From Desulfovibrio legallii (GTDB lineage Bacteria > Desulfobacterota > Desulfovibrionia > Desulfovibrionales > Desulfovibrionaceae), in NCBI RefSeq assembly GCF_900102485.1, contig NZ_FNBX01000018.1, positions 1 to 57,187 on the forward strand: a DNA stretch of 57,187 nt. Direction: 5' to 3'. A program made the translations under genes and the position numbers. Position 1 is the stretch's first letter. Each line of letters opens with the position of its first letter. The notes beneath the pieces are model-generated. The model was not told the DNA's origin. It searched no databases and saw only the letters and a program-made list of their open reading frames with translations. Shown here piece by piece: positions 19,633 to 29,241 of this stretch.

Positions 19633-21168
19633 ATGCCCAGCAAGGTCATCATCATCGACTACGGCTCCCAGGTCACCCAGCTTATTGCCCGGCGCGTGCG
19701 CGAGGCAGGGGTGTATTCCGAAATCCACTCCTGCGTTACCAGCGCCGCGCAGGTGGCGGCCATGCAGCCCCAGGCCCTGATCCTTTCCGGCGGGCCCGCC
19801 AGCGTGGGCGAGGCCGACGCCCCGGCCCTGGACCCCGGCTTTCTGAATCTGGGCGTGCCCGTGCTGGGCATCTGCTACGGCATGCAGCTTCTGGCCAGAC
19901 ATCTGGGCGGGGAGCTGGCCCAATCCCTGACGCGCGAATACGGCCCGGCCGAGCTCGCCCTTACGGCCCCCTGCGCCCTGTGGGAGGGGGTGGAATCCCC
20001 CACCAGGGTCTGGATGAGCCACGGCGACCGCGTGCTCACCCCGCCGCCCGGCTTTGCCGTCACCGGGCGCACCCCCACCCTGGACGTGGCCGCCATGGCC
20101 GACGAACAGCGCCGCATCTACGCCGTGCAGTTCCACCCTGAGGTGCACCACAGCGTGGACGGCGAGCGCATGCTCCAGAATTTCCTTTTCAAAGTGGCGG
20201 GCATCGCCCCGGACTGGACCATGTCCTCCTTTGTGACGCGCTGCGTGGCCGACATGGCCGCCCAGGTGGGCGACCGCCATGTGGTCTGCGGCCTTTCGGG
20301 CGGCATAGACTCCACCGTGGTGGCCGTGCTGCTGCACAGGGCCATCGGCAAGCGCCTGCACTGCATCTTTGTGGATAACGGCCTGCTGCGCGAAGGCGAA
20401 GGCCAGGAGGTGGCGGACTGCCTCACCGAGCACTTTGACCTCAACCTCAACGTTGTGCAGGCCCAGGAGCGCTTCCTCTCCCGCCTCAAAGGCGTGGAAG
20501 ATCCGGAGCAGAAGCGCAAAATCATCGGCCACACCTTTATAGAAATCTTTGACGAAGAAGCGGGCAAGCTGCCGCAGGTGGACTTTCTGGCCCAGGGCAC
20601 GCTCTATCCGGACGTGATCGAATCCGTATCCCACAAGGGGCCCAGCGCCGTCATCAAGAGCCACCACAATGTGGGCGGCCTGCCGGAGACCATGCAGCTC
20701 AAGCTCATTGAGCCCTTGCGCGAGCTCTTTAAGGACGAGGTGCGCAAGGTGGCCGTAGAGCTGGGCCTGCCCGAAAGCGTGGTCTGGCGGCACCCCTTCC
20801 CCGGGCCGGGCCTGGCCATCCGCGTGCTGGGCGAGGTGAGCCCGGAGCGGCTGCACATTCTCCGCCAGGCGGACAAAATTGTGCTGGAGGAACTGCGCGC
20901 CTCCGGCTGGTACCGCAAGGTCTGGCAGGGCTTTGCCGTGCTGCTGCCGCTGCGCACCGTGGGCGTCATGGGCGACGGCCGCACCTATGAGCATGTGGTG
21001 GCCCTGCGCGTGGTGGACAGTGTGGACGCCATGACCGCCGACTGGGCCCGCCTGCCCCCGGAGCTTGTGGCGCGCATTTCCGGCCGCATCATCAATGAAG
21101 TCAAGGGCGTCAACCGCGTGGTCTACGACGTGTCCTCCAAACCGCCCAGCACCATCGAATGGGAGTAA
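19633..21168 (+). CDS. guaA: GMP synthase (glutamine-hydrolysing)
   Basis: Makes GMP from XMP, ATP and glutamine. The class I glutamine amidotransferase domain (about 1-190) has the nucleophile Cys in [11 protein letters not shown] and the His/Glu pair in [10 protein letters not shown]. The ATP-pyrophosphatase domain has the P-loop [16 protein letters not shown]. The C-terminal dimerisation domain ends [24 protein letters not shown], the typical terminus. Length is 511 aa from the ATG at 19633; an in-frame upstream start at 19609 would add eight residues and fits the family less well. The ribosome site of tatB is inside its last codons. Confidence 0.97.
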   Translation: MPSKVIIIDYGSQVTQLIARRVREAGVYSEIHSCVTSAAQVAAMQPQALILSGGPASVGEADAPALDPGFLNLGVPVLGICYGMQLLARHLGGELAQSLTREYGPAELALTAPCALWEGVESPTRVWMSHGDRVLTPPPGFAVTGRTPTLDVAAMADEQRRIYAVQFHPEVHHSVDGERMLQNFLFKVAGIAPDWTMSSFVTRCVADMAAQVGDRHVVCGLSGGIDSTVVAVLLHRAIGKRLHCIFVDNGLLREGEGQEVADCLTEHFDLNLNVVQAQERFLSRLKGVEDPEQKRKIIGHTFIEIFDEEAGKLPQVDFLAQGTLYPDVIESVSHKGPSAVIKSHHNVGGLPETMQLKLIEPLRELFKDEVRKVAVELGLPESVVWRHPFPGPGLAIRVLGEVSPERLHILRQADKIVLEELRASGWYRKVWQGFAVLLPLRTVGVMGDGRTYEHVVALRVVDSVDAMTADWARLPPELVARISGRIINEVKGVNRVVYDVSSKPPSTIEWE

Positions 21169-21172
21169 GCCC

Positions 21173-21688
21173 ATGTTCGGCATCGGCAGCACGGAACTTC
21201 TGGTCATCCTGGTGGTGGCCCTCATTGTGCTCGGGCCCAAGAGCCTGGCCAACGTCTCGCGCATGTTGGGCAAGGCCATGGGCGAATTTCGCCGGGTATC
21301 CACGGACTTTCAACGCACCCTTAATGCCGAGGCCGCAGCCGAGGAAGAGCAGCGTAAGGTAAAAGCCGCCAAGGCTCCGGCCGCCAAGGCCGCGACTGAA
21401 ACCGCCGCTGCGGCAGCGCCCGCGGCCCCCGCTGCAGGCGGGGCCCCGCAGCCTGCGAGTGCGGCGAGCGCGACCATTGACGTGGCGCCGCCCCCGGCGG
21501 AATCGGCCGCGGCCACGCCTGTCGGCGCGCCGGAAGCCGGCGTGCCTGCGCCCCCGCCGGACAGCCCCCTGGCCGCAGCTCTGGCCCAGACCAGGGCCCA
21601 GGCTGCCGCAGCCGAGGGCCCTGCCGCAGCCGACCCCGCCGCCACAACCCAGACGCAGCCAGACGCGGCGCACGGCGGCAAGGCATGA
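21173..21688 (+). CDS. tatB: Sec-independent translocase subunit TatB
   Basis: Single-span component of the twin-arginine translocase that receives folded Tat substrates. The start MFGIGSTELLVILVVALIVL GPKSLANVSRMLGK shows the membrane helix, the FGIG start and the GP hinge of the TatA/B family, followed by an amphipathic helix. After ~residue 65 the protein is an Ala/Pro-rich low-complexity tail of ~100 residues. Length is 171 aa. It overlaps tatC by 4 bp (ATGA). Assigned TatB rather than TatA because of the FGIG start and its pairing with tatC; no second TatA-type gene is in the window. Confidence 0.88.
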   Translation: MFGIGSTELLVILVVALIVLGPKSLANVSRMLGKAMGEFRRVSTDFQRTLNAEAAAEEEQRKVKAAKAPAAKAATETAAAAAPAAPAAGGAPQPASAASATIDVAPPPAESAAATPVGAPEAGVPAPPPDSPLAAALAQTRAQAAAAEGPAAADPAATTQTQPDAAHGGKA

Positions 21689-23187
21689 GCGAGCAGAAGC
21701 CTTTTTCTCCCGACGCAACGGAACCGACGCCGACCGCTGCCCCCGGCGCGGGCGACGCGCCCGCGAGGCGGCCCGACGGCGAAGCCGGAGCGGCCGTTCC
21801 CGACGAGGCCGCAACGGCGGGAACTTCCTTCACGGGCCAGGAGGCGACCGCCCCTGCGCCACGCTTTGCCATGCCGGATTTTGTGGCCGCGGCCGCAGGC
21901 GGGCCCGCTGCGGAAGGCACTGCCCCGCGGCAGGAAGCCCCCGCGGCTTCTGCCGCCGCCGGGCCTGCCCTTGCCGCTGAAGCCGCGCAGGCCCCCACCG
22001 CCCCAGCAATCGCGGCGGATGCAGACGCGGCGGCCGTGACCGCCGCCGGGCAGCCCGCCTCTGCCGACGACTTTGCCGACGCCCTGGCCGTACCCCAATG
22101 GCAGCCGGACGCAGCGGAGCAAACGGCAACCGAAGCGGCGGACGCCGCCCCCCCCACAGAGGCAGCGGGCAATCCGCCCCCGCCGCCCAACGCCCCGCCC
22201 CCGGCCGAACTCACGGACGACAGCGGCCTGCCCGCCCCGCAAGAAGGGGAAAAACCCGGCGCGCCGGACGACACGCCCATGAGTCTGATGGACCACCTGG
22301 GCGAGCTGCGCGGGCGCCTGGTGCGCTGCTGCATTGCCGTGGGCCTGGGCTTTCTGGCCTGCTGGGCCGTGGTGGACCCCATTTTCAACGCTCTGGTGGA
22401 TCCCTTGCTGGCCGTGCTGCCCAAGGGCTCCCACGCCATTTACACCACCCTGCCCGAAGGCTTTTTCACCCGCATGTACATCGCCTTTGTGGCCGGGGTG
22501 TTTGTATCCAGCCCGGTCATCTTCTATCAGGTCTGGTCCTTTATCGCGCCCGGCCTGTATGAGGAAGAAAAGCGCTACATCGTGCCCGTGGCCGTGATCT
22601 CCGCCCTGTTCTTCACCTGCGGCGGGGCGTTCTGCTACTTCATGGTCTTCCCTTACGCCTTCAGCTTCTTTGTGAGCTTCGCCACGGAAGAAATCGTGGC
22701 CATGCCCAAGGTCAGCGATTATCTGAGCTTCGTGCTCAAGCTCATCCTGGCTTTCGGGCTCATTTTTGAAATGCCGCTCTTTGCCCTCTTCCTGGCGCGC
22801 ATGGGCATCATCACGGCCGCCATGATGCGCAAAGCGCGGCGCTACGCCATCCTCGGCATCTTCATTGTGGCGGCCATCCTCACCCCGCCGGACGTGGTTT
22901 CGCAACTGCTCATGGCCTGCCCCATGCTTATCCTCTATGAAATCAGCATCGGCGTAGCCGCCCTTTTTGGCCGCAAAAACGGCAAAAAGGCCGCCGCAGG
23001 CGCAGCCGCCGCCGGGGACGACAAAACCGGCCCGCAACCGGCTGGTCCGGAGCAGGCCGGCCAGAACCAGGGCGGCGAGGCACAGACGGAACAGGGGCAG
23101 CCCGACTTGGCCGCGCGGCCGGAAGGCGCGCAGCCTGACGCCGAAGCCCAAGCCAAACCCGCCGCCAAACCCACGGAGGACGCATGA
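21685..23187 (+). CDS. tatC: Sec-independent translocase TatC with long low-complexity N-terminus
   Basis: Twin-arginine signal-peptide receptor. The recognisable TatC core begins only at about residue 199 ([18 protein letters not shown]) and runs ~235 residues with the expected six helices (for example [20 protein letters not shown] and the conserved [15 protein letters not shown]). Before it are ~198 residues very rich in Ala and Pro; after it is a further ~65-residue Ala/Gln-rich tail. Total 500 aa against ~250-260 for E. coli TatC. The first ATG overlaps the tatB stop (ATGA), which supports the long form. The in-frame ATG at 22279 (M199) would give a normal TatC but lacks a good ribosome site. 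Confidence 0.9.
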   Translation: MSEQKPFSPDATEPTPTAAPGAGDAPARRPDGEAGAAVPDEAATAGTSFTGQEATAPAPRFAMPDFVAAAAGGPAAEGTAPRQEAPAASAAAGPALAAEAAQAPTAPAIAADADAAAVTAAGQPASADDFADALAVPQWQPDAAEQTATEAADAAPPTEAAGNPPPPPNAPPPAELTDDSGLPAPQEGEKPGAPDDTPMSLMDHLGELRGRLVRCCIAVGLGFLACWAVVDPIFNALVDPLLAVLPKGSHAIYTTLPEGFFTRMYIAFVAGVFVSSPVIFYQVWSFIAPGLYEEEKRYIVPVAVISALFFTCGGAFCYFMVFPYAFSFFVSFATEEIVAMPKVSDYLSFVLKLILAFGLIFEMPLFALFLARMGIITAAMMRKARRYAILGIFIVAAILTPPDVVSQLLMACPMLILYEISIGVAALFGRKNGKKAAAGAAAAGDDKTGPQPAGPEQAGQNQGGEAQTEQGQPDLAARPEGAQPDAEAQAKPAAKPTEDA

Positions 23188-23780
23188 ACCAGCCCCAGCG
23201 CGTGGCCGAGCAATCTCGCGCCAGTGCGGAAACGGCCGTCAACCTGCGCCTGAACCTGGACGGCACGGGCGAGATCGCCGTAGACACCGGCTTCGGCCTC
23301 CTGGACCACATGCTCACCCTCACGGCTTTCTGGGCGGGCATGGACCTGCAGCTCCACTGCAAGGGCGACCTCAACGTGGATGCCCACCACACCGCCGAAG
23401 ACGTGGGCCTGACCCTGGGCCGCGCCCTGCTGGAGGCCCTGGGCGACCGGGCCGGCATCGCCCGCGTGGGCTACGGCCGCGTGCCCATGGACGAGGCCCT
23501 GGCCGAAGTGACTGTGGATCTTTCCGGCCGCCCCTGGCTGGAGTGGCGCGGGGGCGAGCTCTTGCCCCCCGTGCTGGCGGGGGAAGAAAAAGACCTCTGG
23601 CGCGAATACTACAAGGCCCTGGCCAGCGCCGCCCGTTGCAACCTGCATGTGGAATTTCGCTACGGCCAGAACGGCCACCATTTGCTGGAGTCCGCCGCCA
23701 AGGGGCTGGGCCTTGCCCTGGCCCAGGCCGTGCGGCGGCACGGCACAACCGTCCGAAGCACCAAGGGAGGTCTTGACTGA
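23184..23780 (+). CDS. hisB: Imidazoleglycerol-phosphate dehydratase
   Basis: Sixth step of histidine biosynthesis, a Mn-dependent dehydratase. The 198-aa monofunctional enzyme has the metal-binding [18 protein letters not shown] and [17 protein letters not shown], then the second His-rich motif [19 protein letters not shown]. No HAD phosphatase domain is fused, unlike the E. coli protein. It overlaps tatC (ATGA) and the next gene (TGATG), forming a tight chain with hisA two genes downstream. Confidence 0.95.
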   Translation: MNQPQRVAEQSRASAETAVNLRLNLDGTGEIAVDTGFGLLDHMLTLTAFWAGMDLQLHCKGDLNVDAHHTAEDVGLTLGRALLEALGDRAGIARVGYGRVPMDEALAEVTVDLSGRPWLEWRGGELLPPVLAGEEKDLWREYYKALASAARCNLHVEFRYGQNGHHLLESAAKGLGLALAQAVRRHGTTVRSTKGGLD

Positions 23781-24439
23781 TGTCTGCCCCTACCCGTTCC
23801 TGGATTCTCCTGGCCCTCTGCCTGGCGTTGGCCCTCGGCGCCTGCAGCCGCCGCCCGCGCAGCACGGCCGAAGTGCCCCGCTCCCTTCCGGCGGCCTTTG
23901 CCGTCACGGTGGCGCCCTTTACCCAGCCCATCAACGCCAGCCAGCTCATTGTGGGGCGCATCCCTGAAAACCAGGGCCGCATCACGCCCGAGGATCTGGA
24001 GGCCCTCAACCTCCAGCTGCGCCATATCCTCACCGCAGAAAGCAAAAGGCAGTACGCCTTCATCACCGAGCAGGAACTGCCGGCGGACGTCACCACCTTC
24101 CACAGCTCGGAGCAGCCTCAGGCCCTGCCCCGCTGGATCGCCTACGGCAAGAAACGGGGCGTGCACTACCTGCTGGTGCCCCAGGTGCTGGACTGGCATC
24201 AGCGCGAAGGCTCCAAGGCCGGCGTGACCCGCGCCGCCCATGTGCGGGTGGAATTTTTCCTCCTGCGGGTGGCTGAAGGCGAGGTGGCCTCCCACTCCGT
24301 GTATGAAGAACAGCAGGTGGGCCTGGCGGACAACCTGCTCAACATGGGGGCCTTCATCCAGCGGCGCGGCCAGTGGGTCACGGCCGAGGCTCTGGCGGCC
24401 GAAGGCATGCGCAAGGCTGTGAAGGATATGGGTTTATGA
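23780..24439 (+). CDS. Putative lipoprotein, unknown function
   Basis: 219 aa with a type II signal peptide: basic start, hydrophobic core [11 protein letters not shown] and lipobox LALGAC, so Cys21 is the probable lipidated residue and the protein is envelope-anchored. The mature part has a mixed alpha/beta look ([20 protein letters not shown] and later [18 protein letters not shown]). I do not recognise a domain; the pattern resembles bacterial lipoproteins with a TolB/CsgG-like nucleating fold, which is only a suggestion. Sits between hisB and hisA with overlapping start and stop codons, so it is co-transcribed with histidine genes although no histidine-pathway role is evident. Confidence 0.75.
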   Translation: MSAPTRSWILLALCLALALGACSRRPRSTAEVPRSLPAAFAVTVAPFTQPINASQLIVGRIPENQGRITPEDLEALNLQLRHILTAESKRQYAFITEQELPADVTTFHSSEQPQALPRWIAYGKKRGVHYLLVPQVLDWHQREGSKAGVTRAAHVRVEFFLLRVAEGEVASHSVYEEQQVGLADNLLNMGAFIQRRGQWVTAEALAAEGMRKAVKDMGL

Positions 24440-25176
24440 TCATTTTTCCCGCTGTGGACATCCAGAACGGCAAGGCCGTGCGCCTGCGGCGCGGCCGCGC
24501 CGAAGACAGCACGATTTTTGCCGAAGACCCCGCAGCCGCGGCCCGCTCCTGGCAGGAACGGGGCGCGCGCTGGCTGCATGTGGTGGACCTGGACGGCGCG
24601 TTTGACGGCGCAGCCAGCAGCCGCGCAGTGGTGGGCCGTATCTGCGCGGCCCTGACCATCCCCGTGCAGCTGGGCGGCGGCATCCGCGACCTGGAGACGG
24701 CCCGCGCCTACCTGGACGCGGGCGTAAGCCGCTGCATCATCGGCACCCTGGCCCTGGAGCAGCCGGAAACCTTCGCCGCCCTGTGCCGCGCTTTTCCCGG
24801 CCGGATAGGCGTTTCTCTGGATGCGGAAGGCGGACGCCTCAAAAGCCGGGGCTGGGTGGCGGACACGGGCCTTACCGTTGACGACGTGCTGCCCCGCCTG
24901 CAGGACGACGGCGCAGCCTTCATCATCTATACGGATATCGACCGCGACGGCATGCAGAGCGGCGTCAATCTGCCCGCTCTGGAGCATCTGGCCCAAACCG
25001 CGCAGGTGCCGGTCATCGCCGCCGGGGGCGTAGCCACCCTGACGGACGTGCAGCGCCTCTACCCCCTTACCCGCACTACCCGCCTGGCGGGGGCCGTGAG
25101 CGGCCGCGCCCTCTACGAGGGCACCCTCGACCTGGAAGAAGCCAACGCCTGGATCGCCGCGCAGGAAAAAGCGTAG
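24436..25176 (+). CDS. hisA: Phosphoribosylformimino-5-aminoimidazole carboxamide ribotide isomerase
   Basis: Fourth step in histidine biosynthesis, an Amadori rearrangement. The 246-aa TIM barrel has the first catalytic Asp in [17 protein letters not shown], the phosphate-binding [16 protein letters not shown], the second Asp in [17 protein letters not shown], and [14 protein letters not shown]. The ATG at 24436 overlaps the lipoprotein stop. A longer frame begins upstream but lies inside the lipoprotein gene. It ends the guaB-hisA run; other his genes are elsewhere. Confidence 0.95.
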   Translation: MIIFPAVDIQNGKAVRLRRGRAEDSTIFAEDPAAAARSWQERGARWLHVVDLDGAFDGAASSRAVVGRICAALTIPVQLGGGIRDLETARAYLDAGVSRCIIGTLALEQPETFAALCRAFPGRIGVSLDAEGGRLKSRGWVADTGLTVDDVLPRLQDDGAAFIIYTDIDRDGMQSGVNLPALEHLAQTAQVPVIAAGGVATLTDVQRLYPLTRTTRLAGAVSGRALYEGTLDLEEANAWIAAQEKA

Positions 25177-25444
25177 AGCGCCGCGGCCCTGCAAAGCCCC
25201 GGCGGGCGCTAAAAGCCTTGCCATAGCTATCGAGAATTGTTATTGCTAAAACTCGCAAAGGCCAGCGCAGTTCAACCTTGAAATGCGCGGGCGGCCGCGC
25301 TCGCAGACGCCCGCCACAAAGGCGCAAGCACAGCTTTGCTGCGCGGCGAAGCGCCGGAGCGAGCGTCTCGCCCGCCTTGCGGGCAGACGTTCGCAAAGGC
25401 AACGGCCACCGGACTGCCGGGAAACTTACGCCGAGGAGGTCACC
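25177..25444. other. Intergenic region upstream of the small conserved gene
   Basis: 268 bp with no credible gene. It holds a weak sigma-70 candidate, TTGCCA (25218-25223), 17 bp, TATTGC (25241-25246), and a GC-rich stretch with a partial copy of the dispersed repeat (25321-25367). Strong ribosome site GAGGAGG at its end. Confidence 0.5.
25321..25367 (+). repeat. Dispersed intergenic repeat, partial copy 3
   Basis: About 70% identity by eye to the GGCGTAAGCGCA ... GCGCCGAAACGAGC part of the element at 11284-11375, including the hairpin arms and the CGAGC box. The CTTTGAG/CTCAAAG half is not present. Confidence 0.45.
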
Positions 25445-25792
25445 ATGGCCCAGCTCAAGGATTTTGCGCTCTATGACATCGACTGGAACCTGACCCCGGA
25501 ACACGCCGTGACCATGTATCTGGAATGGGGCAACAACGACTGGCATGCGGAATACCCACCCGTGCGCTCCAAGGACGACGTTTCCCATTATTTTGTGGTG
25601 GACAGCTGGCAAGACCCGCCCGTGGTGCGCCTGGTGCGGCGCAATTCCGAGCAGGCCGAGGATCTTATTGTCGTGCCCTTGCCGCAGAACCTGCTGGCGG
25701 ATTTTTACCAGGCCCACGGTCATTGGCGCGGCGTCAGCGCGCCCACGCCCGCCGTCAAGGCCTGGCTCAGACACGAGCTGGGGCAGGAATAA
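25445..25792 (+). CDS. Small conserved Desulfovibrionaceae-type protein
   Basis: 115-aa acidic, Trp-rich soluble protein. The segment DWNLTPEHAVTMYLEWGNN followed by DWHAEYPPVRSKDDVSHYFVV is distinctive, and I recall similar proteins from Desulfovibrio, possibly the group named after locus DVU0772; that link is from memory. No catalytic motif is evident. The ribosome site GAGGAGG ahead of the ATG is among the strongest in the window, suggesting high expression. Monocistronic by position: a 268-bp leader region precedes it, and an inverted repeat follows at 25858-25887. Confidence 0.75.
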   Translation: MAQLKDFALYDIDWNLTPEHAVTMYLEWGNNDWHAEYPPVRSKDDVSHYFVVDSWQDPPVVRLVRRNSEQAEDLIVVPLPQNLLADFYQAHGHWRGVSAPTPAVKAWLRHELGQE

Positions 25793-25857
25793 CGCGGCCT
25801 TCGCTCTGCGGCGCAGGGCGGCTGCCCGCGCGGCAGAAGCGCCGGAAACCGGACTAG

Positions 25858-25887
25858 CCAGAGCATTTCGCCCTTGAAACGCTCTGG
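25858..25887 (+). repeat. Inverted repeat of the AGAGCATTT family
   Basis: CCAGAGC-A-TTTC-N6-GAAA-C-GCTCTGG: 11 of 12 arm positions pair. It is followed by a T-run at 25909-25913, so it could terminate the small gene upstream. A similar AGAGCATTT ... TGAAACG sequence lies at 37288-37311 before the cupin gene, suggesting a dispersed element. Confidence 0.5.
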
Positions 25888-25991
25888 CCTGCAACCGGTT
25901 CCGACGCTTTTTCTGTGTGCAAAAAGCCCTCTGGCGCGCAACGGCGCTGCGCGCCCACAGGTCCACGGCAGGCCCCGCCCGCTGTGGACCG

Positions 25992-28709
25992 CTATTTTTT
26001 TGCTGCCCGCGCGGCCATAACCTCGCGCTCGCGGGCGGCTTTTTCCGCCTCGGCGCGGCGCTGGCGCTTGATTTTTTCCAGCCGGACGCGCTGGGCCTTT
26101 TCGCGCTGTTCCCTGGCCTGTTCCAGCAGTTTTTCCCGCTTGCGGTCAAAGGTCAGGGTGGTGCGCAGGGCGGCCACGCCCAGGGCAATAACGCTGACAA
26201 TAAGGATAAGCACCTTCTGGATGGACCACTGGTCCGCGCCCAAGATTCGTTTGAGCCAGCCCAGGCCCAGGGCGTCGCCCCAGAAGACCACCACGGGCAC
26301 GCCGATAAAGCAGAGCAGCAGGCCCACGGCCTCCACCCAGATGAAAGTGCGGGCCATGGTCAGGCCAAAAAGGGTGCCGTCCCGCACCATGCGCAGGGTT
26401 TGCAGGCGCTTGCGCAGCTCGCGCAGCAGCTCCGCCAGGCGTGGGGTTTCGGCCTGCACGCGCTTGAAGGATTCCGCCTCGCGAAAGTTGCAGGCAAAGG
26501 CGCGGTTGATGACGCCCGCAGCCGCGTTGAACTCCCGGCTGAAGTCGCGCAGGGCCGTGGGGAAGGGGAACCAGGAGGCCTCGTCGCGGATCTCCTGCAG
26601 AATGTCCAGGTAGTATTTGTAGCGGTTGCGCAGGTCTTCCACCTGCTGCTCAATGGCCGCGTCCAGTTCTTTTTCCAACGTGGGGCGATCTTCCACGACC
26701 TTAAGAAAGGCCAGATAGTTGCTGACGTTGGAAAGGGCCTCCAGCTTGCCCAGGCTCTCGCCCAGCTGGAGCTGCACGGGATGGTCGGCGGGGAACCAGG
26801 CGTCCAGGCGGGCGCGCAGATCGTTGATGCAGACGCGCTCGGCCTCGGCCTTTTTGCGGGCCTCCTCCCACAGGTCGTAGAGGGCGGAAAGGATGAGCAG
26901 ACGGCCGCGCTCCAGGGCGGGGTCGATAAGCACGCGGTTGAAGTAGGCCGGTTCTTCCCGCACCAGCTTGACGATCTGATCCAGCACCGGCTCGGTAAAG
27001 CCCATTTTGACCTTGCAGACAATGCCCCGGTATTTGGCCTCGCGCCATTGGGGCATAACCCGCCACACCTGGGCATACTGCTCAATGGCGGAGCCGAACT
27101 GCCCCTGCTCCTCGGCCAGCCGGGCCTGCAGAAATTCGTTCCAGGTCTGCAGGGCCGGGGAAGGGGTCAGGGCCGCCGCCTCCCGAAAGCTGTCCAAGGC
27201 GCGCCCTGGCTCGCCCCGCTCCACCTGGGCAAAGGCCAGCACCATGCGCAGGCGCGGGTCGCGCTGGTGGCGGGCAATGGTCTGGACGATCCGTTTTTCC
27301 AGGTCGCCCAGACCTTCGGGCGCGGTGCTGGCCAGGGCGTCCAGCAGTGCCCAGGCCGGGCTGTCGTCCCGGGCGGGGGTTTCCCCTTCCAGGTCCGGGT
27401 CGTGGCTGCGGTAGAGCCAGCGCCGGGGCACATTACGCAGCTGGCAGGCGCCGTTGAGGTCCAGCACGGCCTCCAGCACCGTGGCCGCCGGGTCGCCCCC
27501 GGCAAGCAGCGCGGCGTAGGCCGCCACGCCCTTCGCCGCCAAGCCCTGTTCAATCTGCCGAAAGCCCTCGTTGACGGCTTCCAGATCCATTTCCGCCAGC
27601 CTGTCCCAGACCGCGGGGCGGCTGGGCGGGCTGGTCCGCGTGGGGCATTGGGCGGCCTCGTGGCTGTGCACGCCGCAGTAGAAGCAGCCCACGCCGTTGC
27701 CTGCGGTGAGCTGCCCTGGCATGAGCAGGGGGATGGAGCGGCCGCTGAGACTGTTTTCGTCCAGCAGCACGTTGCACCAGTTGTCCACAGACATCTGCTC
27801 GCCCGTGTAGCGCAGATCCTGCACCGTAAAGCCCTCGCCCAGCAGATAGGCATTGCGGTAGCTCAGGTAGGGAAAATCGGGCATGAGGTTATCCCATTGC
27901 AGGCCGATTTTCTTGGGCAGGTCGATATTAAAATTGAGATTGTTGCGGTCCGCCACCACGCAGACGCAAGGCCAGTAACCCCCTTCGCTGTGTTCCTTGT
28001 CAAAGCTGTGCAGATAATCGCGCAGAAAAGTGCGCAGCATGAGCAGGTTTTCCAGCGCCAGCATGACAAAGGTTTCGTGGACGATGGACTTGATCTTGAG
28101 GTGCTGCAGCAGGGTCTCCAGCCTTTTGAACATGGCGCTCCAGCCGCTCTGAAAGGCTTTGTCCACCGGGCTGCCCAAGGGGTGGAGAATGGCGAACCAG
28201 GATTGGGTGGAGGCGTAAGGCATGCGCACGTCCACCACCATGCCGGACCAGTCAGCGGCGGCCATGCCCTGACGGGCGGCGTGGCGCTCAAAGCTGATGC
28301 CCGGCAGGGTGTTTTTGCCTTCCCGGCTTTTGGGGTGCACCCAAACGTCCAGCTTGTCCGTGACCAGCATTTCCTGGTTCTGCAGGGCCGCGTCCAGCAG
28401 CACGTTGGCCTCTTGCCGCCGGCCCAGCTGCAGCCGCCCCGGCATGAGCTCAATGCCCGCCGAAAGCTCGTTGAAATTGCCCCAGACCTGCAGCCGCGCC
28501 AAGGCCAGAAAGACGTCGTCGGTAAAAAAGAACCACAGGGCCTGTTCCGAGGCCGCGCCCACCTGCATGCCGCCGTAGTTGAGCAGGGTCTGCCCCACGG
28601 CCGGGGCGAGCTCCCCCTGCCAGCAGACCCAGAGCACATGACCCATGGCGCTCATGCGCACTTCCCGGCATTCCGGCAGACGGGCCAATAATTGCGATAA
28701 CTGCGCCAT
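25992..28709 (-). CDS. Large TPR-like membrane-anchored protein with CCHC zinc-knuckle motif
   Basis: 905 aa, function unknown. Residues 1-330 form a globular domain I do not recognise. At 342-355 lies CFYCGVHSHEAAQC, an exact C-X2-C-X4-H-X4-C zinc knuckle like that of retroviral nucleocapsids. Residues ~370-690 are helical, with TPR-like stretches (QRDPRLRMVLAFAQVERGEP; GRALDSFREAAALTPSPALQ). A coiled-coil-like region follows, then two membrane helices (~788-810 and ~833-849). The last 56 residues are a very basic helix (KREKLLEQAREQREKAQRV). The ATG at 28709 has GGA 8 bases upstream; a GTG two codons earlier is too close to it. Divergent from the MoaE-like gene. Membrane-associated scaffold or nucleic-acid binding is inference. 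Confidence 0.8.
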   Translation of the reverse strand: MAQLSQLLARLPECREVRMSAMGHVLWVCWQGELAPAVGQTLLNYGGMQVGAASEQALWFFFTDDVFLALARLQVWGNFNELSAGIELMPGRLQLGRRQEANVLLDAALQNQEMLVTDKLDVWVHPKSREGKNTLPGISFERHAARQGMAAADWSGMVVDVRMPYASTQSWFAILHPLGSPVDKAFQSGWSAMFKRLETLLQHLKIKSIVHETFVMLALENLLMLRTFLRDYLHSFDKEHSEGGYWPCVCVVADRNNLNFNIDLPKKIGLQWDNLMPDFPYLSYRNAYLLGEGFTVQDLRYTGEQMSVDNWCNVLLDENSLSGRSIPLLMPGQLTAGNGVGCFYCGVHSHEAAQCPTRTSPPSRPAVWDRLAEMDLEAVNEGFRQIEQGLAAKGVAAYAALLAGGDPAATVLEAVLDLNGACQLRNVPRRWLYRSHDPDLEGETPARDDSPAWALLDALASTAPEGLGDLEKRIVQTIARHQRDPRLRMVLAFAQVERGEPGRALDSFREAAALTPSPALQTWNEFLQARLAEEQGQFGSAIEQYAQVWRVMPQWREAKYRGIVCKVKMGFTEPVLDQIVKLVREEPAYFNRVLIDPALERGRLLILSALYDLWEEARKKAEAERVCINDLRARLDAWFPADHPVQLQLGESLGKLEALSNVSNYLAFLKVVEDRPTLEKELDAAIEQQVEDLRNRYKYYLDILQEIRDEASWFPFPTALRDFSREFNAAAGVINRAFACNFREAESFKRVQAETPRLAELLRELRKRLQTLRMVRDGTLFGLTMARTFIWVEAVGLLLCFIGVPVVVFWGDALGLGWLKRILGADQWSIQKVLILIVSVIALGVAALRTTLTFDRKREKLLEQAREQREKAQRVRLEKIKRQRRAEAEKAAREREVMAARAAKK

Positions 28710-28814
28710 GCACACTATCCTTTGAAAACCGACCGAAAAAGGTTAGGATGCGGCTCCGCAATCAGGCTCCCGGCGCGGCCCCCCGTGCCGTTGGCCGCAA
28801 CCCAGGCGGTAGCC

Positions 28815-29180
28815 ATGGATATAAACAAAACGCTGCAGGAACTCAAAGCCCGCCCCGGCTTTGCCGAGCATGTGGGCATGATGCTGGTGCACAACGGCGT
28901 GGTGCGCGCCTGGTCGCGCAAGGACCACAGCCCCGTAACCAAAGTGCGCGTCACCCCGGACAGGGCCAGAATAACCGCCATCTGCCAGGAAATGGCGCAA
29001 CGCCCCGGCATCTTCGCCATCCTGGCCGAAAGCGCCGAGGGCCTGCTGCGCCCCGGAGACGACCTGCTCTTTCTGGTGGTGGCCGGCGACATCCGCGAAC
29101 ACGTCAAGGCCACCTTTGCCGAGCTGCTGGACAGAGTCAAAGCCGAGGCCGTCATCAAACAGGAATATGGCCAGGACTGA
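28815..29180 (+). CDS. MoaE-like molybdopterin synthase large-subunit family protein
   Basis: 121-aa protein resembling MoaE, which with MoaD converts precursor Z to molybdopterin. The similarity is visible in VGMMLVHNGVVRAWSRKDHS, ITAICQEMAQRPGIFAILAE (matching the catalytic-subunit core) and LRPGDDLLFLVVAGDIREHV. The C-terminal KAEAVIKQEYGQD aligns with the MoaE lysine region (FWKRE). It is ~30 residues shorter than E. coli MoaE (150 aa). The ATG at 28815 matches the family start; an open frame begins 31 codons earlier. mogA lies 5.2 kb away, but there is no moaD nearby. It may be a divergent MoaE paralogue. Confidence 0.75.
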   Translation: MDINKTLQELKARPGFAEHVGMMLVHNGVVRAWSRKDHSPVTKVRVTPDRARITAICQEMAQRPGIFAILAESAEGLLRPGDDLLFLVVAGDIREHVKATFAELLDRVKAEAVIKQEYGQD

Positions 29181-29241
29181 CCGCCGCCCTTCCTCCACGG
29201 GGGAAACGCGGGACGCGCCGGGGCAGACGCCCCTGCCGGTC

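Noticed and set aside
25231..25250. Fur-box-like sequence (GAGAATTGTTATTGC)
   Set aside because: Too few matches to the GATAATGATAATCATTATC consensus; noted only as part of an AT-richer promoter region.
25917..28691. 924-aa plus-strand open frame
   Set aside because: Antisense to the zinc-knuckle protein, whose sequence is clearly protein-like with membrane helices.
29181..29241. GC-rich inverted segments between the MoaE-like gene and ftsY
   Set aside because: Convergent genes meet here, but stems are imperfect and no T-tract is present; not called as a terminator.
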